DNA of 5,795 nt from Deltaproteobacteria bacterium. GTDB taxonomy: Bacteria > Desulfobacterota > Syntrophobacteria > B119-G9. How positions within the stretch are numbered: the first letter of the stretch is position 1; each line of letters opens with the position of its first letter. Under the pieces are notes generated by a model. That model ran no database searches. It was not told the origin of the DNA and saw only the letters and a program-made list of their open reading frames with translations. Positions 1 through 5,795 of the stretch are shown piece after piece. The position numbers and the translations under genes were made by a program. The stretch is taken from assembly GCA_003646715.1 (NCBI GenBank), contig QMLL01000127.1, positions 1-5,795 on the forward strand, written 5' to 3'.

Positions 1-647
1 CCTAGAAATACACCGGGGATTCCCCAGAAAAGTATTTTCCAGTCAGGGAAGTGACCCAGGATCAAATGAACAAGAGAGCCTCCAATACCAACGATAAACA
101 TGATACCCAGAACATTTGCAACAGCACAGGACATCTTAAGCCGCAACCTGGTGTTCAATATAGGTACCAGCCAATTTCCTATTCCGATTGATAATAGCCC
201 TGCGAGAAACGAAGAAACAAAGGGGGCCCACCAGAACTTAGTTGCTTCTCCTTTTGGGATTTTATTTCTTCCTTCGTCACCATATTCTTCAGGTATGAGC
301 AAGAATGCAAAGGCTGCGATCATGCACATTATTCCCAGAAAAAGGGCAAGATTTTTCCCTGGTACGAAATTAGCCACATATGAACCCATTATCACACCAG
401 GAATGGCGAAATAGCAGAAATAGCAGACAAGATGCCAATCGATCTTTTTTAGCTTATAGTTTGCTATGGCCCCTGATCCCTGTCCGAATATTTGAATTAT
501 CAGGGACAGAACTATTGCATCGTGGGGAGTTAGCTTCAAAATCAGCAAAAAGAAGGGGGCCCATAGTATACCGCCACCTATTCCAGTCAAGGTAGACACA
601 GTAGCTATGGCAATACCCGCGGGAAATGTGATCCAGGCACTGATCAT
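1..647 (-). CDS. TauE/SafE-family sulfite/anion exporter, partial (C-terminus beyond the window)
   Basis: An open frame starts at the ATG at 645-647 and runs without a stop off the left edge, giving 215 visible residues of a family that is usually about 250-300 aa. It is an integral membrane protein rich in hydrophobic helices. The family's duplicated layout is visible. The first half has a Gly-rich motif, GIGGG, at residues 22-26 followed by WAPFF (29-33). A hydrophilic central loop lies at about 118-138. The second half repeats the pattern with WWAPF (139-143) and GIGN (155-158). The family (TauE/SafE, formerly DUF81) moves sulfite, sulfoacetate or other small organosulfur and carboxylate anions across the inner membrane, but the substrate cannot be read from sequence. 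The start lies 5 nt after the stop of the upstream HAMP gene, and a GCAGGA/AAGGA purine stretch there can serve as ribosome site. The two genes are therefore almost certainly one operon, probably translationally coupled. Family assignment is firm; the substrate is unknown. Confidence 0.9.
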   Translation of the reverse strand, partial: MISAWITFPAGIAIATVSTLTGIGGGILWAPFFLLILKLTPHDAIVLSLIIQIFGQGSGAIANYKLKKIDWHLVCYFCYFAIPGVIMGSYVANFVPGKNLALFLGIMCMIAAFAFLLIPEEYGDEGRNKIPKGEATKFWWAPFVSSFLAGLLSIGIGNWLVPILNTRLRLKMSCAVANVLGIMFIVGIGGSLVHLILGHFPDWKILFWGIPGVFL

Positions 648-652
648 TCCTG

Positions 653-1285
653 CTAAGCTTCCTTCTTCATTTGCACTTCATAAAGGTTGAATTCCCCCAG
701 CAAATTTTTAAGTTCCTGGAGGTTTTCTTGAGTTTCCCGTAAACCAGCTTCTGCTTCAGAAGGCACAACGCCAATGTGATTTTGACTTATGGTGGACAAA
801 CTCTTCTTGCACTGGAGGACGTTTTTTTCAATGTCTTCCAGATAAACCAGGGTATTGGTGATAATTTCCTGAATATTTGCGGTCAGATCGTTTATTAATT
901 CTCCAACCTCGGCCAGTTCGTCATTTGTTTCAAGTTCTATGGATTCTCTGAGGTCGCCCGAGGCAATTTTGTGAGCCGCTTTGACCATGTGATTCAGGGG
1001 GCCGATCAGGTTTTTTACAAACATGATAAACACCATGGCAGAGACCACAACCAGCATGCCCAGCATGAGAGTGACTTTGTTTCTCCAGTATCTCACTATC
1101 TCTTTGGAAGCTTCAGGGACTTGATCTATTTTGGCACCACAGACATTCGCTGTGGTGATTACCTGGCTTGTTATTTTGTCAACCCTGAATTGAACCCAGA
1201 ATTCACATGTCATAAACAGCGTAACGATTACTATCAGGGAGAAGTAGATGACCATTTTCCGGGTTATACTTGACCTTTTTTTCAT
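653..1285 (-). CDS. Two-TM HAMP-domain membrane protein without a recognisable output domain
   Basis: This is a 210-aa protein from the ATG at 1283-1285. An in-frame ATG nine codons upstream (1310-1312) is possible, but the 1285 start has a clear AGAGGG ribosome site 7 nt before it. A basic N-terminus (KKRSSITRK) is followed by TM1 at about 11-27, a short periplasmic segment at 28-70, TM2 at about 71-90 and a HAMP domain at about 91-144. The HAMP domain shows its hallmark proline (P96), GDL at 110-112 and the acidic DELAEVGELIND stretch at 122-133. Residues 145-210 look like a helical, partly coiled-coil tail. HAMP domains pass a signal from a periplasmic/TM sensor to a cytoplasmic output. 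Here no histidine kinase, MCP signalling, GGDEF or cyclase domain follows; the protein ends after the tail. It is co-transcribed with the TauE/SafE permease, which suggests that it senses something related to the transported anion or modulates the transporter. That role is inference. It could also be a shortened relative of chemoreceptors. Confidence 0.85.
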   Translation of the reverse strand: MKKRSSITRKMVIYFSLIVIVTLFMTCEFWVQFRVDKITSQVITTANVCGAKIDQVPEASKEIVRYWRNKVTLMLGMLVVVSAMVFIMFVKNLIGPLNHMVKAAHKIASGDLRESIELETNDELAEVGELINDLTANIQEIITNTLVYLEDIEKNVLQCKKSLSTISQNHIGVVPSEAEAGLRETQENLQELKNLLGEFNLYEVQMKKEA

Positions 1286-1292
1286 GTGTTTA

Positions 1293-1298
1293 CCCTCT
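1293..1298 (-). promoter_or_regulatory. Ribosome binding site that decides the HAMP gene start
   Basis: AGAGGG on the minus strand sits 7 nt before the ATG at 1285. The alternative ATG at 1312 has no comparable purine-rich site at the right distance, so the shorter 210-aa product is preferred. Confidence 0.7.
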
Positions 1299-1338
1299 TT
1301 AGAGAACAGCATCTAAAAAGCGATAAGAACTAATAGAT

Positions 1339-1367
1339 ATTGTAGTTTTTGAGTGCCAAACTTGCAA
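1339..1367 (-). promoter_or_regulatory. Predicted sigma70-type promoter for the HAMP/TauE operon
   Basis: On the minus strand, TTGCAA (1362-1367) is a -35 box matching 4 of 6 consensus bases. It is separated by exactly 17 nt from TACAAT (1339-1344), a -10 box matching 5 of 6. This places a transcript start roughly 45 nt upstream of the HAMP start codon. No sigma54 -12 GC is present. It is a prediction by eye only. Confidence 0.5.
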
Positions 1368-1414
1368 AAGATTCTGCCCGCAGCACAAATGCAAAAGGTT
1401 TTGTAGAAGCTTTC

Positions 1415-1444
1415 TTGACTTGTGATGAGCATATCTAATATATT
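1415..1444 (+). promoter_or_regulatory. Predicted sigma70-type promoter for argS/SPOR
   Basis: TTGACT (1415-1420) matches 5 of 6 -35 consensus bases and TATATT (1439-1444) matches 5 of 6 -10 bases, with an 18-nt spacer. The expected start near 1451 gives a leader of about 35 nt before the argS ATG. No leader peptide or T-box fits in so short a leader. Confidence 0.5.
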
Positions 1445-1484
1445 CAGTTCACTAAAAAAATAGAGTGTGTTTGAATAGGTTGCG

Positions 1485-3179
1485 ATGGATGCTCAAAGGA
1501 GGACAGAAGGCGTGATTGATGAATATCTTGTGGAATGTATAAAGAAGAGTCTTAGTGATATTGCTCGCGAAAAGAGTCTGAAGCCCGAGGGATTTCGGGA
1601 TATAACCCTTGAAATTCCCAAAATAGAAGACCACGGGGACTATGCAACAAACGTAGCGATGGTCTTTGCAGGGTTATTTAAGGAAGCTCCGAGAAAAATT
1701 GCAGATCGGCTGATTGCGTGTTTTTCAGATCCGAGGAATCTTGTTGACAAAATTGAAGTAGCTGGGCCAGGGTTTATAAATTTTTTCTTGAGAGATGAAG
1801 CGTGGTACGATGTTTTAAGGGTCATAATCAACAAAGCTGATAAATATGGAACAAGTAACTGGGGGTATAAAAAGAGAGTGCAGGTGGAGTTTGTGAGTGC
1901 AAATCCCACCGGTCCTTTACACGTGGGACATGGGCGGGGTGCTGTTGTAGGTGATGTTATCGCGAGGGCTCTGGAAGCTACAGGTCATAGTGTGGAAAGA
2001 GAGTACTATATCAATGATGCCGGGCGACAAATGGAGATTCTCGGGCATTCAATACTTCTCAGATATTATGAACTTTTCGGGAAAAATGTCGATTTCCCCG
2101 CTGACTATTACCAGGGTGACTACATTGTTGATATTGCAAAAGAAGTTAAGGAAAAAAGAGGGGACAGGTATCTACAGATGGAAGAAGCCGAAGCCGTAGC
2201 TGATCTGGCTAAATATGGAGGACAAAAGATACTTGATGGGATCAGATGTGATCTGGCTGATTTTGGCATCGAGTACAACTGCTGGTTTAGTGAGAAGAGC
2301 CTTTTTGAGAAAAGTGCTGTGAATAAGACCATCGAGGAACTCAAAGAGAAAGGTTTTGTATATGAAAAAGAGGGAGCGTTATGGTTCAGGTCTTCCGATT
2401 TTGGGGATGAAAAAGACAGGGTGGTAGTTCGATCAAACGGTGCTTTCACCTATTTTGCTTCTGATCTTGCATACCACAGAGACAAATTCGAAAGAGGTTT
2501 CAAGCAGGTAATAGATGTCTGGGGTGCGGATCACCACGGTTATGTTCCGAGAGTAATGGCGGGAATGAAAGCTCTCGGATTTGACGAGAAGGACCTGCAG
2601 GTGGTGCTGGTTCAACTCGTTAGCCTGCTGCGATCCGGAGAACCCGTGGCAATGTCAACCCGGAAAGGGGAATTTGTTACCCTGCGGGAAGTAATGGATG
2701 AAGTTGGTAAAGATGCTGCTCGCTATATTTTTCTTACCAGGAGATCCGATAGCCACCTGGATTTTGATCTGGAGCTGGCCAAAGAAAAAAGCAGCGACAA
2801 CCCGCTTTATTACGTGCAGTATGCACACGCGCGTATATGTAGCTTATTCAGGGTAGCGAAAGAAGAGGGCATAGAAATAGACTGGTCTGAAGATGTTGAT
2901 TTAAGTGTCCTAGAGCAGCCCCAGGAAAAAAAGATGATGAAAATACTGGCTCAGTATCCCTCTGTTGTAAATAACTGCGCAAAGTTTCTGGAGCCTCACA
3001 GGTTGCCTTATTATCTCAACGACCTGGTATCTGTCTTTCACAGTTACTACAATAAAAACAGAATAATATCGGATAATGAGCCGCTAATGAAGGCGCGTTT
3101 CCGGTTGGTGAAGGCTATCCAGACAGTAATTAAGAACGCACTGGGTATTCTTGGTGTCGAAGCACCAGAGAAAATGTAA
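1485..3179 (+). CDS. argS: Arginyl-tRNA synthetase (arginine--tRNA ligase)
   Basis: This 564-aa cytoplasmic class I synthetase has the usual length for bacterial ArgRS and charges tRNA-Arg with arginine using ATP. Residues 1-105 form the ArgRS-specific N-terminal tRNA-binding domain, with DHGDYATNVAM near 49-59 and the conserved AGPGFINFFL at 93-102. The catalytic Rossmann core carries SANPTGPLHVGHGRGA (138-153), which contains the HIGH-type HVGH at 146-149. Also visible are YYINDAGRQ (174-182), DVWGADHHGY (344-353) and QLVSLLRSGEPVAMSTRKGEFVTLREV (377-403). The KMSK position reads MSTR, a variation common among ArgRS. A DALR anticodon-binding domain follows from about 441 to the end, with YVQYAHARICSLF at 443-455 and a C-terminus ending in M564. 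The start ATG has only a weak AGGT ribosome site (1477-1480), but no alternative start gives the full N-terminal domain. The next gene begins on the base after the TAA stop, so the two are co-transcribed. Identity is certain. Confidence 0.98.
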   Translation: MDAQRRTEGVIDEYLVECIKKSLSDIAREKSLKPEGFRDITLEIPKIEDHGDYATNVAMVFAGLFKEAPRKIADRLIACFSDPRNLVDKIEVAGPGFINFFLRDEAWYDVLRVIINKADKYGTSNWGYKKRVQVEFVSANPTGPLHVGHGRGAVVGDVIARALEATGHSVEREYYINDAGRQMEILGHSILLRYYELFGKNVDFPADYYQGDYIVDIAKEVKEKRGDRYLQMEEAEAVADLAKYGGQKILDGIRCDLADFGIEYNCWFSEKSLFEKSAVNKTIEELKEKGFVYEKEGALWFRSSDFGDEKDRVVVRSNGAFTYFASDLAYHRDKFERGFKQVIDVWGADHHGYVPRVMAGMKALGFDEKDLQVVLVQLVSLLRSGEPVAMSTRKGEFVTLREVMDEVGKDAARYIFLTRRSDSHLDFDLELAKEKSSDNPLYYVQYAHARICSLFRVAKEEGIEIDWSEDVDLSVLEQPQEKKMMKILAQYPSVVNNCAKFLEPHRLPYYLNDLVSVFHSYYNKNRIISDNEPLMKARFRLVKAIQTVIKNALGILGVEAPEKM

Positions 3180-3827
3180 ATGAGAAATAAGCCAAAGACA
3201 CCCAAAGAACGAAAATTTTACAGCTTTCAACTGTCGGTAGTGCACTTGATTTTGTTAATTGGCGGAATGCTGGTTGTTTGTTTGTGGATGTTTGTCCTCG
3301 GTGTGCTTACGGGAAGAGGGGTTATATTTACAAAGATTAGCTGGCTTGGCATTGAAGGACAACAGGTGAAAGAAGCGACTACGGAAAATTCAAAGATTAC
3401 TGCTGAAACTCAGGATTCAGTGGCTGAAGAAAACTTAAATCCCGAAAAGATAGAAAAGCAGCTTGAGTTTTTCCATAATCTTGATAAGGCAGCGGAGTCA
3501 AACAGGAGACAGCGGAAAGTTTCGTCGAAATCCATCACTAGAAAACCCGGAAAAAAGATTCTGTCTCCCGCAAAGGGTCATCAGAAGGAAGAATTTTTTA
3601 TCCTTGTTGCGTCTTTCAGAAAAAAAGAAATGGCTGATGTCCTCGCGAAGAAGCTGGATAAGTACGGATACAAGGGAAGTGTTGAAAGGGTAGAGTTGAA
3701 GGAGAAAGGCGTCTGGTTTCGAGTTTGTGTGGGTAATTACGCTAAAAAAGCTGAAGCCTCAAAACATGCAAAGCGAATAAAGGAGAAGTTCAGAGTATCT
3801 CCGCTCGTTATGCTGGTGTCCAGATAA
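3180..3827 (+). CDS. Membrane-anchored SPOR-domain protein
   Basis: This 215-aa protein starts with ATG on the base directly after the argS TAA, which implies translational coupling; there is no strong ribosome site of its own. A basic cytoplasmic N-terminus (1-16) precedes a single TM helix at about 18-43 ending in FVLGVLTGRG (38-47). That LGV..GRG ending is common in SPOR proteins of Desulfobacterota. A hydrophilic, low-complexity linker rich in Glu, Lys and Ser spans about 60-135. The C-terminal SPOR domain is at about 137-213: it opens with EEFFILVASFRKKEMADVLA and includes YGYKGSVERVELKEKGVWFRVCVGNY and the EASKHAKRIKEKF helix. SPOR domains bind glycan strands stripped of stem peptides at the division septum. 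The topology fits a bitopic inner-membrane protein with the SPOR domain in the periplasm, likely a cell-division or envelope factor. It is analogous to FtsN or DedD in layout, but I cannot assign orthology to either. Confidence 0.9.
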   Translation: MRNKPKTPKERKFYSFQLSVVHLILLIGGMLVVCLWMFVLGVLTGRGVIFTKISWLGIEGQQVKEATTENSKITAETQDSVAEENLNPEKIEKQLEFFHNLDKAAESNRRQRKVSSKSITRKPGKKILSPAKGHQKEEFFILVASFRKKEMADVLAKKLDKYGYKGSVERVELKEKGVWFRVCVGNYAKKAEASKHAKRIKEKFRVSPLVMLVSR

Positions 3828-3898
3828 AAAAATGCTCGGCAATGCAAAAATACAATTTTCCCCAATCAAATCACCGCGGATATAATCATGAAGCTTTG

Positions 3899-5080
3899 CT
3901 ATTCGTGGACCAATTCTTCGGAGTAAATAAAAGCCCCGTCCCGTTTTTCTATGTGATTGTTTTCCCTGGTTAAAATCCAGCCACTTTTTCCTTTTTCACC
4001 AAATGGCAATCTGAGAGGAGTAAATCGGAACTCTGGATTATTGTGAACCATGCCGAAGCGGTCATAAAACTTTTGCACAGAAGTTTCAGACGGAGTTCCA
4101 AAATATGCAATCAAAAAACCGTGCTCCGTATTTATTGCCGCGCTTATCAGTTCGTTTTCGTCTTTGCATTTTTGAAGTATCAAAAACGGGCCAAACAGTT
4201 CCAGATCCGGATAAGTGTTTGTCTCCAGAACAAAGGGAGTTATCCATTCGCCTTTCATTGAGCCCAGCAGTATTTTTGCTCCCTTGCAGCTCTTGATTGC
4301 GTTTTCCATTGACTTTCTGGTCCTCAATGCCTTGATGTAACCGATGTCTGTTTCGTCATCCATGGGATCGCCGACTTTTATCTTTTTCCTTTTAGCCAGA
4401 ATTTTTTCTTTTAGATCCTCATAGAGGGTTTCGTGAATAAAGGCTCATTTTATGGTTGTGCAATACTGGCCACCGTTTATAAAAGCTCTGGTTGTGATAA
4501 ACTGAGTTGCTTTTTCCGAATCGGTGTCCGGGAAAACCACTGCAACCGGCATCCCACCGGGTCCTGCAAAAAATATCTTGTCGAAATGATCGATAGAATT
4601 CTTGTAATACTCACCAACCTGCCCGGCTCCCGATATGAACAAGACTCGGACTTCTGGGTCCTCCACGCACTCTTTGCCAAAGTCCCTGTTATCTTTTGGA
4701 TAGACCGACTCGAGATCCGAAAAAGGTCTTGCCAGATGCATTATTATTTCTGCGCTTAGAGGTGTTAGGGAGGAAAAGCTAAAGCGAAGTCTGTTTCCAC
4801 CGAGTATTGCGGCTCCGCCAAGCCTCGCCAGCATTACCGTGGGAGCATCATACGGGAAGACTGCTGCTACCATGCCGAAAGGTTTTTTACCTTCCACGTA
4901 CTTTATTTCTTCTTCCATGGTCTTTAAATGTTCAACAGAAAGGTCTACTTCTATTGATGTGATTTTCTTGGGAAATCCGGCATCCTTCGCAGCAGCTTCA
5001 ATTAAATCATGTTTCGCCTGCTCGATTTTTTCCCCGAGTTCCCTACACACTTGCAGTCTTTCCTCAAGTACTTTATCCAT
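3899..5080 (-). pseudogene. Aldehyde dehydrogenase-like gene interrupted by an in-frame TGA
   Basis: Two open stretches lie in one frame: 211 codons from the ATG at 5078-5080 to a TGA at 4445-4447, then 181 more sense codons to a TAG at 3899-3901. Together they make a 393-residue ALDH-superfamily protein, about 60-100 aa shorter than typical and missing the usual N-terminal part. In order: KPFGMVAAVFPYDAP (66-80), LGGAAILGGNRLRFSFSS (87-104), the nucleotide-loop SGAGQVG (150-156), AGPGGMPVAVV (172-182), and the catalytic-cysteine motif GGQYC with C207. After the stop come a substrate-side VGDPMDDETDIG (236-247) and ELFGPF with E294. The stop is codon 212, where ALDHs usually have Arg (GQxCxxxxR); CGA to TGA is one transition. 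The usual cofactor and base residues are altered (see findings). An AGAGGA ribosome site (5089-5094) precedes the start by 8 nt. The substrate is unknown. A nonsense mutation or sequencing error is more likely than recoding. If read through, it would be a full but divergent ALDH. Confidence 0.8.
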
Positions 5081-5088
5081 TGCCTGAT

Positions 5089-5094
5089 TCCTCT
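5089..5094 (-). promoter_or_regulatory. Ribosome binding site of the ALDH-like gene
   Basis: AGAGGA on the minus strand sits 8 nt before the ATG at 5080, and it supports that short start. It partly overlaps an 8-bp tandem repeat (AACCGAAG twice, 5093-5108). No convincing -35/-10 pair was found further upstream. Confidence 0.6.
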
Positions 5095-5330
5095 TCGGTT
5101 CTTCGGTTCAAAACTAGGAAAAACATCGCCACCATTAAAATATCATATTTTTCCCTTGTGTGTAGAAAATTATGTGAAGAATACAAAGGAGTATATGTGA
5201 TCGAAGGGTACGAGAGATTATAATGCCCCGCCGAAATGTAGGATTATTGGCTCTATTGGCTTTATTTATTTAAAACTCACGTGTTTATTATGGACTTGCA
5301 CACTTGGGCAACTCGAGTGGGAATTATGAA
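5095..5330. other. AT-rich intergenic stretch with no supported gene
   Basis: Between the ALDH-like start and the terminator of the tRNA, only very short frames occur on either strand. None has a good ribosome site or a recognisable protein. It presumably holds the ALDH promoter, but I could not pick one with confidence. A small inverted repeat at 5301-5319 is described in the findings. Confidence 0.6.
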
Positions 5331-5363
5331 AACCACAAAAATAACCGCAAGCGTAGGGTTATT
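5331..5363 (-). terminator. Probable rho-independent terminator downstream of tRNA-Pro
   Basis: Read on the minus strand, AATAACC (5363-5357) pairs perfectly with GGTTATT (5346-5340) across a 10-nt loop. The stem runs into UUUUGUGGUU. It lies about 43 nt after the tRNA 3' end. The stem has only two G-C pairs, so strength is uncertain. Confidence 0.45.
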
Positions 5364-5405
5364 AGCCTTCGGGGTGCTTAGAGGTGAGTTATTGATATAT
5401 CTTGA

Positions 5406-5480
5406 TCGGGGCGAGAGGATTTGAACCTCCGACCCCCTGCTCCCAAGGCAGGTGCGCTAGCCAGACTGCGCCACGCCCCG
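5406..5480 (-). tRNA. tRNA-Pro (anticodon UGG)
   Basis: The full cloverleaf can be folded by hand on the minus strand in 75 nt. The acceptor CGGGGCG pairs with CGCCCCG, followed by discriminator A. The D stem is GCGC/GCGC. The anticodon stem CCTGC/GCAGG has loop CTTGGGA, so the anticodon is TGG with G37, as in proline tRNAs. The T arm is GGAGG-TTCAAAT-CCTCT. The CCA end is not encoded: TCA follows the discriminator, so the cell must add CCA enzymatically. UGG reads CCA and, with usual wobble modification, most proline codons. Confidence 0.97.
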
Positions 5481-5509
5481 ATCCGGTGCACAACATGGTT
5501 GGTATCGGT

Positions 5510-5538
5510 TATCTAACACAATCGTTCTAAAACGGCAA
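5510..5538 (-). promoter_or_regulatory. Possible promoter of tRNA-Pro
   Basis: On the minus strand, TTGCCG (5533-5538, 4 of 6 -35 matches) lies 17 nt before TAGATA (5510-5515, 3 of 6 -10 matches). It sits about 30 nt upstream of the tRNA 5' end. It is weak on sequence alone. It is made more credible by the likely terminator at the end of rdgB, which would leave the tRNA needing its own start. Confidence 0.35.
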
Positions 5539-5630
5539 GTGTTTTTGACCAAGCTTCTTCTGCATTTTTCCCTGGTTCGGTGGAGTACATAACGTAACGT
5601 AATAGGGCATCAACAAAGTGTCTCTCTGGT

Positions 5631-5660
5631 AAAAAAACTAGCTTTCCTCTCGATAGGAAA
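5631..5660 (-). terminator. Probable rho-independent terminator overlapping the rdgB stop
   Basis: On the minus strand, TTTCCT (5660-5655) pairs with AGGAAA (5648-5643) across a 6-nt loop. After GC and the TAG stop comes a run of seven T (5637-5631). The hairpin therefore lies inside the last codons of rdgB. The stem is short and the T run starts five nt after it, so confidence is moderate. Confidence 0.4.
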
Positions 5661-5795
5661 TGAAATCTTCAATCAGCGTTTTCATGCGAGCAAGAGCCCG
5701 CGCCCTGTGACTTATCTTGTTTTTAACTTCGAGAGGTATTTCAGCCATTGTTTTGTTTAACTGCGGGACAAAGAAAATAGGATCGTACCCGAAGC
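5638..5795 (-). CDS. rdgB: XTP/dITP diphosphatase (RdgB/HAM1 family), C-terminal fragment
   Basis: The last 52 residues of the frame enter from the right edge and end at TAG (5638-5640); the N-terminal two thirds lie outside the window. The visible part carries the family's C-terminal signature: FGYDPIFFVPQ at the edge, then KTMAEIPLEVKNKISHRARAL. The SHR residues contact the purine base in known members. The enzyme hydrolyses non-canonical ITP, dITP and XTP to monophosphate plus pyrophosphate in the cytoplasm, keeping deaminated purines out of DNA and RNA. The tail after RAL is typical in length, so the C-terminus looks intact. A likely terminator overlaps its end and tRNA-Pro follows on the same strand. 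Identity is secure from the SHRARAL and FGYDPIF motifs. Confidence 0.93.
   Translation of the reverse strand, partial: FGYDPIFFVPQLNKTMAEIPLEVKNKISHRARALARMKTLIEDFISYREES

Noticed and set aside
971..1273. Long plus-strand frame opposite the HAMP gene, and similar antisense frames elsewhere (100-595, 2120-2449, 4433-4759)
   Set aside because: They lie opposite well-supported genes, have no domain-like sequence or good ribosome sites, and are explained as shadows.
2652..2663. ArgRS MSTR in place of KMSK as a sign of inactivation
   Set aside because: ArgRS commonly departs from KMSK at this motif, and all other catalytic motifs are intact.
3826..3898. Shared terminator between the convergent SPOR and ALDH-like genes
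   Set aside because: A run of seven A (3826-3832) would give a T run on the minus strand, but the preceding hairpin has only about three pairs; no good stem was found for the plus strand.
4392..4447. Selenocysteine insertion element after the ALDH TGA
   Set aside because: The only small hairpin (CCTC/GAGG) has a 3-nt TAT loop without the G expected in bacterial SECIS loops, and the residue position is normally Arg.
5223..5273. Tiny plus-strand frame MPRRNVGLLALLALFI
   Set aside because: It has only 16 codons, no ribosome site and no support from context.
5327..5425. Short plus-strand frame beginning MKTTKITASVGLLAFGVL, resembling a signal peptide
   Set aside because: It runs antisense into the tRNA-Pro gene and through its terminator, has no clear ribosome site, and ends after about 32 codons inside the tRNA.
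5406..5480. tRNA-Pro as an integration (att) site
   Set aside because: No integrase and no duplicated tRNA 3' end occur within the window.

Overview
The window looks like ordinary chromosomal DNA of a Gram-negative bacterium, most plausibly Desulfobacterota (the former Deltaproteobacteria). This is inferred from protein style: an ArgRS gene directly followed by a membrane-anchored SPOR protein, a HAMP protein paired with a TauE/SafE permease, and a proline tRNA next to rdgB. No 16S or other marker confirms it. I see no mobile element, CRISPR array, integrase or phage gene.

Layout, left to right. (1) A leftward two-gene operon at 1-1285: a two-TM HAMP protein with no output domain, then, 5 nt later, a TauE/SafE-type anion permease that runs off the left edge. 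(2) A 199-bp divergent intergenic region with one good sigma70-like promoter in each direction. (3) A rightward operon, argS then a SPOR-domain protein, at 1485-3827 with no base between the genes. (4) A leftward aldehyde dehydrogenase-like reading frame at 3899-5080, interrupted by one in-frame TGA five codons after the catalytic Cys. (5) About 325 bp without a gene that I can support, holding a probable terminator for the tRNA. (6) A leftward tRNA-Pro(UGG) at 5406-5480 and the C-terminal end of rdgB (5638-5795) entering from the right edge.

The argS/SPOR pair and rdgB/tRNA-Pro are housekeeping: arginine charging, septal peptidoglycan binding, nucleotide-pool cleaning and proline decoding. 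The HAMP/TauE pair is the most system-like part. A membrane signalling module with no kinase, cyclase or chemotaxis output is co-transcribed with an exporter, which suggests that it may act directly on the transporter or on an unlinked partner. The ALDH-like gene is unusual in two ways: it lacks several canonical ALDH residues, and it carries a lone premature TGA. Beyond those two points I see no strong evidence for an undescribed system here.
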